Source: Strigamia acuminata
Lineage: Eukaryota; Arthropoda; Chilopoda; Geophilomorpha; Linotaeniidae
DNA: 64,000 bases
NCBI GenBank assembly: GCA_949358305.1
Contig: OX442314.1
Span: 61,265,369-61,329,368, forward strand
Direction: 5' to 3'
Shown here: in pieces, positions 52,420 through 63,364 of the stretch
How positions within the stretch are numbered: position 1 is the first letter of the stretch
How the letters are laid out: each line of letters begins with the position of its first letter
Made by a program: the position numbers and the translations under genes
Notes under the pieces: generated by a model
What the model was told of the DNA's origin: nothing
What the model saw: only the letters and a program-made list of their open reading frames with translations
Database searches by the model: none

Positions 52420-53992
52420 GTTTCGTCACTGTCGTAGTTCAGGTGCGCTAACAGTTGCACGATCGTGATCTCGCCTTGAAAAGAAATTTAACAGAAATTA
52501 AATTATTTAAAAATAAAATCCTGTTGCATGATTATTACTGGGTAATGATTTGCACCTAATACCAATAAAGTCAAACATCCAAATATTTATCTTTTAAAAA
52601 AAAACAATTTTCGGGTCTAAAAAGCAATTTTCAGGTTGTAAAAAGCAATTTTCGGGTTGAAAATAGCAATTTTCGGGTTGAAAACAGCAATTTTCGGGTT
52701 TAAAAATGCAATTTTCGGGTCTAAAAAGCAATTTTTACATTGAAAATAGCAATTTTCGGGTTGAAAAAGAAATTTTCAGGTTGAAAAAAGCAATTTTAGG
52801 TTTAAAAAAGCAATTTTCGTGTTGAAAACAGCAATTTTCGGGTTAAAAAAAAGCAATTTTCGGGTCTAAAAAGCAATTTTTACGTTGAAAAAAGCAATTT
52901 TCAGGTCTAAAAAGCAATTTTTGGGTTAAAAACGCAATTTTCTGCCAAATATGTAACTTACACAACAAAATAAAATTTTTACCGAAAATATTCAATCCTC
53001 ACATTAAAAATTGAATTTTGGCATATAACTTTTGTATTTTTTAGTGTAAACTATCAAATATCTATCCTAAAAAATGCAAATCATCCTAATTTCTTCACAG
53101 AATATTCACTTTTTTGGCCAAACAGGCCGACCAACTCTAATTATCACCTCGACAAGTCTCTACTTTCGTGCGATTCACCGGCGCATTAATTTCACACTGA
53201 ACCGACGTCTCCATCGATTCCACCGGCTCCTCCGTCCGACGCCGCTTGAACCGCTGGTGCATCTGTTTAACCTCCAAATCCTTAAACTGAATATTCGTTT
53301 CGAGCGTATCGATTTTCTGCCTGTATTTCTCCGCCACCGCCTTCGCTTCCCGCTCGCTCGACTCGATCAACTTCGGTATTTTCATCTTATCGCGCTCCGC
53401 TTCCTTCGCCAACCTCTCGTACCGGTCTCTAATAACCCGCGTCTCGGCCAACGAAACATTCTTCTCCGCCCGCAATCTCGCGTTCTAAAAACGAAACAAA
53501 ATCATCAAAATAATTTCCAACGTCAACACCCGAGTGTCCACCTCGTTTTGCAACTTTTCAAACTCTTCTCGGAGTACGTACGACTGCCCGCTTTCGATAT
53601 TTTTATACACTGGTGTCTCTTCAATGACTTCGTCGTCGAATAAAGCCGGAGTTTGAATTTGCGCGATGGCGGACGTGGACGGCCGGTTCGTGAGCGTCCT
53701 CCGCGCCGGACTGTTTCCCGACTTTGCATTCGTTTTCGGTTTGTCTGCGATAAAGAAAAGTTTAGTCGTGTGTTAAAATGCAAACGCGCACGCTTTGGAT
53801 TTTATTTCGTTCGTTCGTTTCGTGTTTCTAACCGGAAGTGTTGTTTTGATTTTCTTTATCCTTGTCGCGAACGGGGCCGTCGTACTGCGATAAAATTGAC
53901 AGCGAGTCCGGTCGCAGGAAGTCTTCGTCGTCCTCGTCGCCCCAGATTGATTTGTCGTCGAGTTTTCTGCGTTTCCGTGGGGATTGATTCAT
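52413..53992 (-). pseudogene. Truncated tandem copy of the ATRIP-like gene, 5' exons only
   Basis: A near-identical copy of 58794-60702. Exons 53992-53833, 53744-53530, 53484-53148 and the first part of exon 4 from 52474; all splice sites are kept. Homology stops at 52416 (paired with 58794), after which the frame hits TAA (52413-52415), leaving a potential 257-residue protein with the acidic N-terminus and coiled coil only. By eye I see about five base differences in some 770 coding bases. It could still be transcribed and give a truncated, potentially dominant-negative product, but it lacks everything beyond exon 4's start. Confidence 0.85.
52600..52955. repeat. ~20-bp array (AAAAAGCAATTTTCGGGTTG) in the truncated ATRIP copy
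   Basis: About 17 units of AAAAGCAATTTTCGGGTTGA with variants (CGGGTCT, CAGGTTG, TACATTG) in the intron between exons 3 and 4. The same array in the complete gene (58975-59660) is about twice as long. Confidence 0.93.
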
Positions 53993-53999
53993 TTTTTTA

Positions 54000-54205
54000 A
54001 AAAAGCAACTTTTGTGTTAAAACAAAGCAATTTTGGGTTGAAAAAAAGCAATTTTTGGGTTGATAAAAGCACTTTTCGCGTTGAAAAAAGCAATTTTCGC
54101 GTTGATAAAAGCAATTTTGGGTCGAAAAAAGCAATTTTCGGGTTAAAAAAAAAGATTTTCCGGTTGAAAAAAATAATTTTTGGGTTGAAAAAAGCAATTT
54201 TCGGG
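54000..54205. repeat. Third block of the GCAATTTTCGGG array
   Basis: About ten 20-22-bp units of AAAAAAGCAATTTTGGGTTG start at the ATG of the truncated ATRIP copy, whereas the complete gene has unique sequence upstream of its ATG. The same unit is found in the introns of both copies, so this array probably marks a recombination junction. Confidence 0.9.
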
Positions 54206-54312
54206 TTAAGCAAAGGTTAGGTTAAGCAAAGGGTAGGTTAAGCAAAGGGTAGGTTAAGCAAAGGGTAGGTTAAGCAAAGGGTAGGTTAAGCAAAGGGTAG
54301 GTTAGGTTAATA
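54205..54312. repeat. 16-bp repeat containing TTAGG-like words
   Basis: Six units of GGTTAAGCAAAGGGTA follow the preceding array and end in GGTAGGTTAGGTTAAT. The words resemble the arthropod telomere motif TTAGG, but only at the end do two such motifs stand in tandem. Confidence 0.8.
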
Positions 54313-54364
54313 CCTCAACGACCTTTCGTACCTACAAAATAAGCAAGAACGATTGAAATTTTTT

Positions 54365-55360
54365 CCAAAAATCCCAATATTTTTCCAAAAATACCAATAT
54401 CTTTCCAATAATTTCCACATTTTTACAAAAAATTTTGACTTTTTTACAACAAATTTTGACTTTTTTACAACAAATGTTGACTTTTTTACAACAAATTTTG
54501 AATTTTTTACAACAAATTTGATTTTACAAAAATTTTTGACTTTTTGCCAAAAAATTTCGACATTTTCCCAAAAATTTCGACATTTTCCCAAAAATTTTGA
54601 CATTTTCCCAAAAATTTCGACATTTTCCCAAAAATTTCGACATTTTTCCAAAATTTATTTCAACTTTTTTCCAAAATTTATTTCAACTTTTTTCCAAAAT
54701 TTATTTCAACTTTTTTCCAAAATTTATTTCAACATTTTTCCAAAATTCGGTTCAACATTTTGCGAATTTTTTTTCCAAAATTCATTTCAACATTTTTCCA
54801 AATTTTTTTTCCAAATTTTTTTCCAAAATTTATTTCAACTTTTTTCCAAAATTTATTTCAACATTTTTCCAAATTTTTTTTCCACATTTTTTTCCAAAAT
54901 TTATTTCAACTTTTTTCAAAAATTTATTTCGACATTTTCACAAAAATTTATTTCAACATTTCGCCAAAATGTGGACAATAATTTCACCAAAATGAAAATA
55001 TTTTTCAAAATTCAACTAAAATTCAACCAAAAACGATCAAAATCAATCAAACATCAACCAAAAACGATCAAAATCAATCAAACTTCAAGCAAAAACGATC
55101 AAAATCAATCAAACTTCAAGCAAAAACGATCAAAATCAATCAAAATCTGACAAAATTCGTTCAAAACTGATCAAAATCTGACAAAATTCATTCAAAACTG
55201 ATCAAAATCTGACAAAATTCATTCAAAACTGATCAAAACCTGACAAAATTTAATCAAAATCAAACAAAAGTCAATCAAAAACGATCAAAATCAATCAAAA
55301 TCAAACAAAAGTCAATCAAAAACGATCAAAATCAATCAAAATCTAACAAAAATCAATCAT
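54365..55360. repeat. Complex AT-rich array region (20-, 23- and 31-bp units)
   Basis: In order: about 20-22-bp units TTTTTTACAACAAATTTTGA; 20-bp units CATTTTCCCAAAAATTTCGA; about 23-bp units TTTTTTCCAAAATTTATTTC; and from 55010 on, roughly 31-bp units containing AAAAACGATCAAAATCAATC. The low-complexity open frames across this region (FFPKFISTFFQNLF) are not genes. Confidence 0.9.
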
Positions 55361-56090
55361 TCGCCATTTCGCCATTTAGAGAGAGAGAGAGAGAACCTCA
55401 TCCGACGCCATCACGTGGGGAAATGGCACAGTCCTGCCATTACACTCGCTTTTATATCCTACCGGTACACTATGTATACAAACAGACCTGTACTTTATCG
55501 CTTTAAAAAGCTTTTTAACCTTATCTCCAAAAAGATAGGCTTAAAAGCCATTCCCATTTTCCCATGTTAAGTGAGGAACGAAAACGAATTGTCACCTCAC
55601 TAACCCTACTCTTTATTCCGAGCAAACACGCAACTCGGAAAAATGAATCGTGACGTCATAAAGTGTGCTCGAAACAACATTTTTATCACGAAATCACGGC
55701 CAACGGAACGATCCACGATCTCTCGTTTGGCGCCGTTCTGCTCTGCGCGATAATGAATAAATGATTCGTTCACATGCTGGCAATGTGCTTTGGCAATATA
55801 GGGAGCGGGGATGTACGTTGGAGAGACGTGGATTCGAATTTCGAAGGGAGGTGTTTTTTTTATTAATTGATCTCATTTTTGTGCTGCTTTTTGTTTGTGC
55901 TGTTTAGTTAGAATGTGTTCTTCATGTGTGTCCACCATGGGTTTAAACCACGAAATAAAATACAATGCACACAGCGATTTTCCAAAAAGTATTGATAAAA
56001 TCAATTTATTATAATCTCATTTAAAACCCTTCTTTTATGAAAAGAATCCGAATTATTTACAAAATTACTCGAGATATACGAATAACTCCA
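55361..56090. other. Intergenic, no gene recognised
   Basis: A short GA run (55378-55394) and a TGACGTCA at 55651-55658 are visible. There is no supported exon. ATRIP's 3' UTR probably lies in its right part: minus-strand AATAAA is at about 56007. Confidence 0.35.
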
Positions 56091-56092
56091 AG

Positions 56093-59000
56093 TCAGAACC
56101 TAACCGAACCTTCCGTCGTCGTTAGACCTTCCAACTGTTGCCCTACAGAACGATGAGAATAAATTGTTTCAGACACTTCAACGATGATTCACATAAGAAA
56201 TAACTCACTTTCAACCACGCTCATCGTTCGTCCATCCTTCTGATACAGCGACATCATCTGCTGAACTAATAAATTGCAGTCTTGCACCATTTGTCTCCTG
56301 ACTTGGAACTGTGGATCCATCGATGAAAGCTCGTGCAGAAATTTCATTCCGTTTGATAAAACTTGGAAATGGTTTCCGTCAGTATCTGCATTGCAGTTGG
56401 TCGCTTCCGTACACAGAGCTAGAATTAATTGATTGAGTATCTAAAAGGAAGTTTGAATGTTAAATTGTTGAATTGATTCATTTGTAGCGTAAATTAGCGC
56501 ACCTCACATCTACAATTGCAGCGGTCAGCTTCACGTAAGAGCCAGGCTGTGCCTTCCGGATGCCTCAAAATCCCCATCATTGAATCAATTATCTGCAAGC
56601 AAAAGAAAACTATAAAAAAATAAAAATAAGGAAATAAGGAAATCAAAATAAAAAGCAAATTGCATAAGAGCCACATCTTTGTTTTGTTCATTTTCTATGG
56701 CAATTTGCACCAGTGGGGCAGTTGCCCCTTTCAACTAATGACTATAGACAAATTTCAGAACATTTTGTTCAATATTTTCATATTCTTGACAAGTTTTGTT
56801 CAATATTTTTAAATTATTGAACAAAGTTTGTTGAAATTTGTCAAAAATTTGAAACAAAAATTTGAAACAAAAATTTGAAACAAAAATTTGAAACAAAAAT
56901 TTGAAACAAAATTTAAAAATATCGAACAAAATTTAAAAATATCGAACAGAATTTAAAAATATCGAACAAAATTTAAAAATATCGAACAGAATTTAAAAAT
57001 ATCAAACAAAATTTAAAAATATCGAACAGAATTTAAAAATATCAAACAGAATTTAAAAATATCAAACAAAATTTAAAAATATCGAACAGAATTTAAAATA
57101 TCAAACAAAATTTAAAAATATCGAACAGAATTTAAAAATATCGAACAAAATTTAAAAATATCGAACAAAATTTAAAAATATCAAACAAAATTTAAAAATA
57201 TCGAACAAAATTTGTCAAGAATATTAAATATCGAACAAAAAGTTTCGACATGTGTCAAAAACTTGAAATTATCAAACATTCTGTTCGATATTTTCATATT
57301 CTTGACAAATTGTTTCGATATTTTCATATTCTTGACAAATTTTGTTCGATATATTCAAATTTTTGACAAATTTCAACAAATTCTGTTCGATATTTTCAAA
57401 TTTTTGACAAATTTCAATAAAGTCTGTTCGATATATTCAAATTTTTGACAAATTTCAACAAATTCTGTTCGATATTTTCAAATTTTTGACAAATTTCAAC
57501 AAAGTCTGTTCGATATATTCAAATTTTTGACAAATTTCAACAAATTTTGTTTGACATATTCAAATTTTTGACAAATTTCAACAAAGTCGATCTGTTCGAT
57601 ATATTCAAATTTTTGACAAATTTCAACAAATTTTGTTTGACATATTCAAATTTTTGACAAATTTCAACAAATTCTGTTCGATATGGACACACTTTGTTTG
57701 ACAATTCCAAGTTTCTTCGACATTTCGAAACATTTTCTTCTACCTTTCTCCAACACTTGACATTTCGACATTTTCTTTGACAAACCCCACCAAACAAAAC
57801 ACCAACACCAAACTCAAACACCAAACTCACCTTCCCCAACAAGCGCACTCTTCCATCCTCGCTTCCCACCTCCTTCTCCATCCCACGACACAGCAACGCA
57901 AACCTCAAAACATAACACGCCTCCTTCTCGCCACCACAAATCCAACCCAAACACCCAAACCGATCAACGCACGCATCAAACAACTCCAACGCCGCTTCCA
58001 AAACCTCAAAATGTCCTCCAACCTCCAAACAAAACAAAACGCCGCCGCTCTCCACCATCTCCTGCACCGGCTCCACCGGCTCCACCGGCACGCAAAACCC
58101 GAGCACCGCGCACAAAAGCCGCAGAACCCGCAACGTCACCTCCTCCCGATGTTTCTCCGCAAACTTCTCGCAACTCGGCAACTGAACCAACCGAACCAAA
58201 CTCTCGCTCAACGTGTCGCCGTTGCGCGCCAAATTCACCAACTCGCCGTCCCGCTGAAACGTCGCGCTAAACAACTCCGCCGCGCTCGACCCGCGTCTCG
58301 GCGCGTCCATTTTCGGCAATTTCGGCCGCGCTTTCATTATCTTCGACAACAAACTCAAAACCAACAGTTCGTCGCGTTCGAAAGCGGCGAATTCGCTTTG
58401 CGTCATCGGTGCGATCGAACTCGTCGAGGTGGATGAAGTGGCCGAGCTGAAAATGCTTTCGGGGCTCGACGATTTCGACGCGGGTTTCGTGCACAGACGC
58501 GTCTGCCACGTTTCGGCGCATGCGTGCAGTCGTTTCTCGAGGATTGCCAGACAAACTTCTAGGCCGGCGTCGATGTTCGCGGTGCCCGAGTTGGTGGCGT
58601 TTAGGAAGGCGTGGATGACGGTGAGTTTCAGGTCGGTGGGCGGTGCGTCGTTGTTGGTTTTGTTTGGTAGATTAATGTCCGGTGGCGTGCTGTCGTCGCT
58701 GTCGGACGACGGAGAGGTGTTGACGGAGGACGGGATGATGTTGTCGTCGCTGATGTCGAGGGTCGACAGATCCGGTTCTTCCGCGCGGCAAGTCCAAGTT
58801 TCGTCACTGTCGTAGTTCAGGTGCGCTAACAGTTGCACGATCGTGATCTCGCCTTGAAAAGAAATTTAACAGAAATTAAATTATTTAAAAATAAAATAAA
58901 TCCTGTTGCATGATTATTACTGGGTAATGATTTGCACCTAATACCAATAAAGTCAAACATCCAAATATTTAGCTTTTAAAAAAAAACAATTTTCGGGTCT

Positions 59001-60702
59001 AAAAAGCAATTTTCAGGTTGTAAAAAGCAATTTTCGGGTTGAAAATAGCAATTTTCGGGTTGAAAACAGCAATTTTCGCTTTTAAAAAAGCAATTTTGGG
59101 TTTAAAAAAGCAATTTTCAGGTCTAAAAAGCAATTTTCGGGTTGAAAACAGCAATTTTCTATTTAAATAAAGTAATTTTGAGTTTAAAAAGCAATTTTCA
59201 GGTTAAAAACAGCAATTTTCGGGTTTAAAAATGCAATTTTCGGGTCTAAAAAGCAATTTTTACATTGAAAATAGCAATTTTCGGGTTGAAAAAGCAATTT
59301 TCAGGTTGAAAAAAGCAATTTTAGGTTTAAAAAAGCAATTTTCGTGTTGAAAACAACAATTTTCGGGTTAAAAAAAGCAATTTTCGGGTCTAAAAAGCAA
59401 TTTTTGCGTTGAAAAAAGCAATTTTCGGGTCTGAAAAGCAATTTTTACATTGAAAATAGCAATTTTCGGATTGAAAAAGCAATTTTCAGGTTGAAAAAAG
59501 CAATTTTAGGTTTAAAAAAGCAATTTTCGTGTTGAAAACAGCAATTTTCGGGTTAAAAAAAAGCAATTTTCGGGTCTAAAAAGCAATTTTTACGTTGAAA
59601 AAAGCAATTTTCAGGTCTAAAAAGCAATTTTTGGGTTAAAAACGCAATTTTCTGCCAAATATGTAACTTACACAACAAAATAAAATTTTTACCGAAAATA
59701 TTCAATCCTCACATTAAAAAATGAATTTTGCCATATAACTTTTGTATTTTTTAGTGTAAACTATCAAATATCTATCCTAAAAAATGCAAATCATCCTAAT
59801 TTATTCACAGAATATTCACTTTTTTGGCCAAACAGGCCGACCAACTCTAATTATCACCTCGACAAGTCTCTACTTTCGTGCGATTCACCGGCGCATTAAT
59901 TTCACACTGAACCGACGTCTCCATCGATTCCACCGGCTCCTCCGTCCGACGCCGCTTGAACCGCTGGTGCATCTGTTTAACCTCCAAGTCCTTAAACTGA
60001 ATATTCGTTTCGAGCGTATCGATTTTCTGCCTGTATTTCTCCGCCACCGCCTTCGCTTCCCGCTCGCTCGACTCGATCAACTTCGGTATTTTCATCTTAT
60101 CGCGCTCCGCTTCCTTCGCCAACCTCTCGTACCGGTCTCTAATAACCCGCGTCTCGGCCAACGAAACATTCTTCTCCGCCCGCAATCTCGCGTTCTAAAA
60201 ACGAAACAAAATCATCAAAATAATTTCCAACGTCAACACCCGAGTGTCCACCTCGTTTTGCAACTTTTCAAACTCCTCTCGGAGTACGTACGACTGCCCG
60301 CTTTCGATATTTTTATACACTGGTGTCTCTTCAATGACTTCGTCGTCGAATAAAGCCGGAGTTTGAATTTGCGCGATGGCGGACGTGGACGGCCGGTTCG
60401 TGAGCGTCCTCCGCGCCGGACTGTTTCCCGACTTTGCATTCGTTTTCGGTTTGTCTGCGATAAAGAAAAGTTTAGTCGTGTGTTAAAATGCAAATGCGCA
60501 CGCTTTGGATTTTATTTCGTTCGTTCGTTTCGTGTTTCTAACCGGAAGTGTTGTTTTGATTTTCTTTATCCTTGTCGCGAACGGGGCCGTCGTACTGCGA
60601 TAAAATTGACAGCGAGTCCGGTCGCAGAAAGTCTTCGTCGTCTTCGTCGCCCCAGATTGATTTGTCGTCGAGTTTTCTGCGTTTCCGTTGGGATTGATTC
60701 AT
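56093..60702 (-). CDS. ATRIP: ATR-interacting protein (ATRIP-like), complete gene (7 exons, 701 aa)
   Basis: Likely the partner that brings ATR kinase to RPA-coated single-stranded DNA in the replication checkpoint (Mus304 in flies). Exons in order: 60702-60543, 60454-60240, 60194-59858, 58852-57831, 56592-56503, 56440-56209, 56142-56093; all GT-AG, phases agree, 2106 bases. N-terminus: a basic patch (RKRRK) and an acidic stretch (WGDEDDEDFLRPDSL, about 17-31) placed like the RPA70-binding recruitment motif of ATRIP. A coiled coil follows (exon 2 end to exon 3), with LETNIQFKDLEVKQM resembling human LQSELQFKDAEMNEL. Exon 4 (about 340 residues) is helical and leucine-rich, consistent with ATRIP's HEAT-like region, and has a serine/threonine-rich linker; the last exons contain DPQFQVRRQMVQDCNLLVQQ. 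Assignment rests on the N-terminal layout and coil, so it is good but not certain; the alternative is another coiled-coil nuclear protein. The gene is flanked by partial copies of itself. Confidence 0.68.
56760..57700. repeat. Two opposed arrays in ATRIP intron 4
   Basis: 56860-57240 repeats the 20-bp unit AACAAAATTTAAAAATATCG, with A/G variants at one position (AACAGAATTT). 57270-57690 repeats about 41-bp units with TCGATATTTTCAAATTTTTG and ACAAATTTCAACAAATTCTG, partly the reverse complement of the left side (ATTTGTCAAAAATTTG at 56832). A reduced pre-mRNA stem is possible. The minus-strand frame running from exon 4 into this array (VKNLNISN) is intronic. Confidence 0.9.
58975..59660. repeat. 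~20-bp array (GCAATTTTCGGG) in the complete ATRIP gene, intron 3
   Basis: About 33 units of AAAAGCAATTTTCGGGTTGA and variants. Blocks of several variant units recur in the same order (for example TACATTG-ATAGC-CGGGTTG near 59265 and near 59450), showing internal duplication of multi-unit blocks. The sister copy at 52600-52955 has only about half as many. Confidence 0.95.
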
Positions 60703-60959
60703 CTTGTTCCATTAATTCGAGTTTGTTTTGGTGCGCCGGAATTTTATTGTGTCCGCCGCGACGCCTAGCGGTGGTTATTGTGATTAGGCGGATAGCGCCT
60801 GCACTATACCCGGGAAATGAATTTACTTTGAATTTACGTTGTGTGCCGCGTGTTTTTTCGAGTTTCCAGTTAATTTATCCACACGAACTTAAGATTTATA
60901 AAAATCACGGTAGATCCGTTCAAACACGCCATCTAGTGGTTTAAAAGAATACGATTATT

Positions 60960-61370
60960 GGCACGGTCAGGACAGTCACGAAAAATGTTTGGTGGTACCG
61001 TAGTGCACCCTAGCGACAATTTGAAGCAGCAATATAAAAGCCTTTACAAAACAACATGGTTGTTTTATGTTTACTTGTTTTAAAAATTATTAATATTATG
61101 TTTCTACTGCCTGACAACAGGAAGTAAGACAGATTATTCTGGTTTCGGTTTCTTGTTGCTTGTCACTTGAAACCATTGCATTATTCTGGTACGAATAGAT
61201 ACAACCCCCATCAATTGAAGATGAACGTCGTGCACCCGTTATTGTTGTTATAATCCATTTTCAATACATTTTTCAATACAATAGGAAATAATTATACATA
61301 GTTTCGATTTTTTTACATAATCATTGATTTGTATATGATTTTGATACTTGGCATGATACGACAATATAAA
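60960..61370. other. Upstream flank of ATRIP, no gene seen
   Basis: About 410 bases with no supported exon. The 60703-60960 part is moderately GC-rich and is the likely ATRIP promoter (TATTGTGATTAGGCGG words, no TATA box). Confidence 0.3.
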
Positions 61371-61917
61371 ATTGCATTCTTGCATCATTTGTCTCCTGAC
61401 TTGGAACTGTGGATCAATCAATGAAAGCTCGTGCAAGAATTGAATTCTATTTGATAAAACTTGGAAACGGTATCCGTCAATATTGGAATTGCAGTTGGTC
61501 GCTTCCATACACAGAGCTAGAATTAATTGATTGATTGTCTAAAAAGAAATTTGAATGTTAAATTGTAGGATTGATTCGTTTGTAGCGTAAATGAGCGCAC
61601 CTCACACCTACAATTGCAGCCGTCAGCTTCACGTAAAAACCAGGCTGTGCCTTCCGGATGCGTCAAAATCCCCATCAACGAATCAATTATCTGCCATCAA
61701 AAAAAAACTATAAGAAAATTAAAATTAAAAAATTAAAATTAAAAAATTAAAATAAAAATAAAAATAAAAATAACCAGATTGCACAAAATGCCACATCTTT
61801 TTTTTGTACATTTTCTATGGCAATTTGCACCCATTTGCACCAGCGGGGCAGTTGCCCCTTTTAAGTAATGACAATAGACAAATTTCAGAAAATTTTGTTT
61901 AATATTTTCAAATTTTT
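61371..61917 (-). pseudogene. Older partial copy of ATRIP exons 5-6 and following intron
   Basis: Exon 5 copy 61690-61601 is still open (MGILTHPEGTAWFLREADGC) and exon 6 copy starts at 61538 (TNCNSNIDGYRFQVLSN, IDPQFQVRRQMMQECN) but similarity ends after ECN at about 61371, so the 3' part is missing. Intron sequence on the left of exon 5 is also duplicated (GGCAATTTGCACC, GGGGCAGTTGCCCCTTT at 61850 and 56722). It differs from the complete gene at roughly one base in eight in the exons, much more than the 5' copy, so it comes from a different, older event. Confidence 0.85.
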
Positions 61918-61919
61918 AA

Positions 61920-63360
61920 AGGTCATGGGAAGAGAAATGAAAAATTTCTCCCAAGTGTTTGAAATAGCCTAAAAAAGGGTTATGTACCCACTTTAGTTGA
62001 CAAACTTACGTGGTATTGTTTAAAACTGCTGTTTAAATTCGAACCGAGCAGTAATTGTTCCGCCATTACGATTTTCCAAAGTTTATACATACCGCCACTA
62101 GGTGGCATTATTTTTACGTCATCGACGACAAACAAGCATGGGATTTCCAGCACCGATTCGCGATTTCAGCATGTTTTTTAGTGAAAATTACCAGAAAAAT
62201 AGAAAATCACAGCAAATAACCAAAAATACCAGCAAACAAAAATTTTAAAAAAATTTAAAAAAATAAAAATAGCCAAAAATTACCAAAATAACCAAAAATT
62301 ACCAAAATAACCAAAAGTAACACCAAATAACAACAAAAAATTACCAAAGATAACAGAAAATCATCAAAAATTACCAAAAAAAAATTGCAAAGAACAGCAA
62401 ATAACAAAAAAAAATTGATAGTTTTAGGATTTAGTGTATTATTTTGGCGGTGATGGGTTGGCAGTAAAAACCTTAGCGGTTTGGAATGGGTGATGGTGTT
62501 GTGTTGATGTTAAACGATTTTTAAATGCAGCTGTTGTGTACTTTTTAAAAATCTTCATAAAAACCATGTTAAATCAAAATAAATTAGGCGCATTCAATTC
62601 CAAATTACCAAAATCCGATTTCCAAAACTTGATTACAGAATCGGTTTTTAACTTTGAAGGAGTTAAAAACCGATTCTATATATATTCTATATATTCAAGT
62701 TTTTGATTATCTATTTAAATTATTATTTAAAATAAATTTATTTAAGACCTGAGAATCGACCAAACACCGCCCGCATTTGTGCGATCGAATGCGGCGGGTG
62801 TTTGGCCGCATTCAATCGCGCAAATGCAGCCAAACACCCGCCGCATTTGCGCGATCGAAAGCAGCCAAACACCCGCCGCATTTGCGCGATCGAAAGCAGC
62901 CAAACACTCGCCGCTTTCGATCGCACAAATACGGCTGTATTCGATCGCGCAAATGCGGCAGGTGTAAAAATCGATCGGTACTGTTTTACACCAAAAAATT
63001 TTCGGAGGTTGAAACCTCTAACAGCCATGTTTTTTTGTCAAAATATGCTGTTACCAGTTATTTTTTAAAATTTCCCGGGGGTCGAAACTTCTAAAATCAA
63101 TGTTTTTTGGCCTAAAATTGGCTGGTAACACTACTTCGAATGTGTGCGTGGTGTTGTTGTTTGTCGCCGATGACGTAGCAATCCCACAATGCATTGCACA
63201 AAATGGTTCCTTTTTTGAAATGGTGATAACAAGATTTGATCATCTAAAACAACAAATTCTTTATTATTTTGTAAGTTATTCATTTAAAATGGGTACGTAA
63301 CCTTTTTTAAGGTTATTTCAAAGCTATTAGAGAAATTTTTCATTTCTCTTCCCATGACCT
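61920..63360. mobile_element. 1.44-kb TIR element flanked by TTAA (piggyBac-like, non-autonomous)
   Basis: The left inverted end begins AGGTCATGGGAAGAGAAATG (61920) and the right end is its reverse complement ending at 63360; similarity extends about 70 bases. TTAA stands immediately outside on both sides (61916-61919, 63361-63364). No transposase is present. The interior holds CCAAAAATTACCAAAATAAC repeats (about 62230-62410), a short hairpin (GAATCGGTTTTTAAC / GTTAAAAACCGATTC, about 62638-62676), a GGCGCATTCAAT fragment (62587) and the GC-rich palindromic repeats at 62755. It landed within or next to the old ATRIP copy. Confidence 0.8.
62755..62970. repeat. GC-rich ~36-bp repeats with GCGATCG core
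   Basis: Units of GCCAAACACCCGCCGCATTT then GCGCGATCGAAAGCA occur about six times, some in reverse orientation (ATTCGATCGCGCAAATGCGG), giving overlapping palindromes. It is a GC island in an AT-rich element and related to 15005-15140. The short frames on both strands (RKCGGCLAAF, AKHPPHLRDR) follow from the repeat. Confidence 0.85.
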
Positions 63361-63364
63361 TTAA

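Noticed and set aside
57537-57830. Continuation of ATRIP exon 4 into NLELSNKVCPYRTEFVEICQ
   Set aside because: A GTGAGT donor at 57830 ends the exon in phase with exon 5, and the continuation is translation of an AT-rich array.
53074-60353. Plus-strand 189-residue frames at 53074-53643 and 59784-60353
   Set aside because: They are antisense to ATRIP exons 2-3, where codon bias leaves the opposite strand open; identical in both copies only because the copies are recent.
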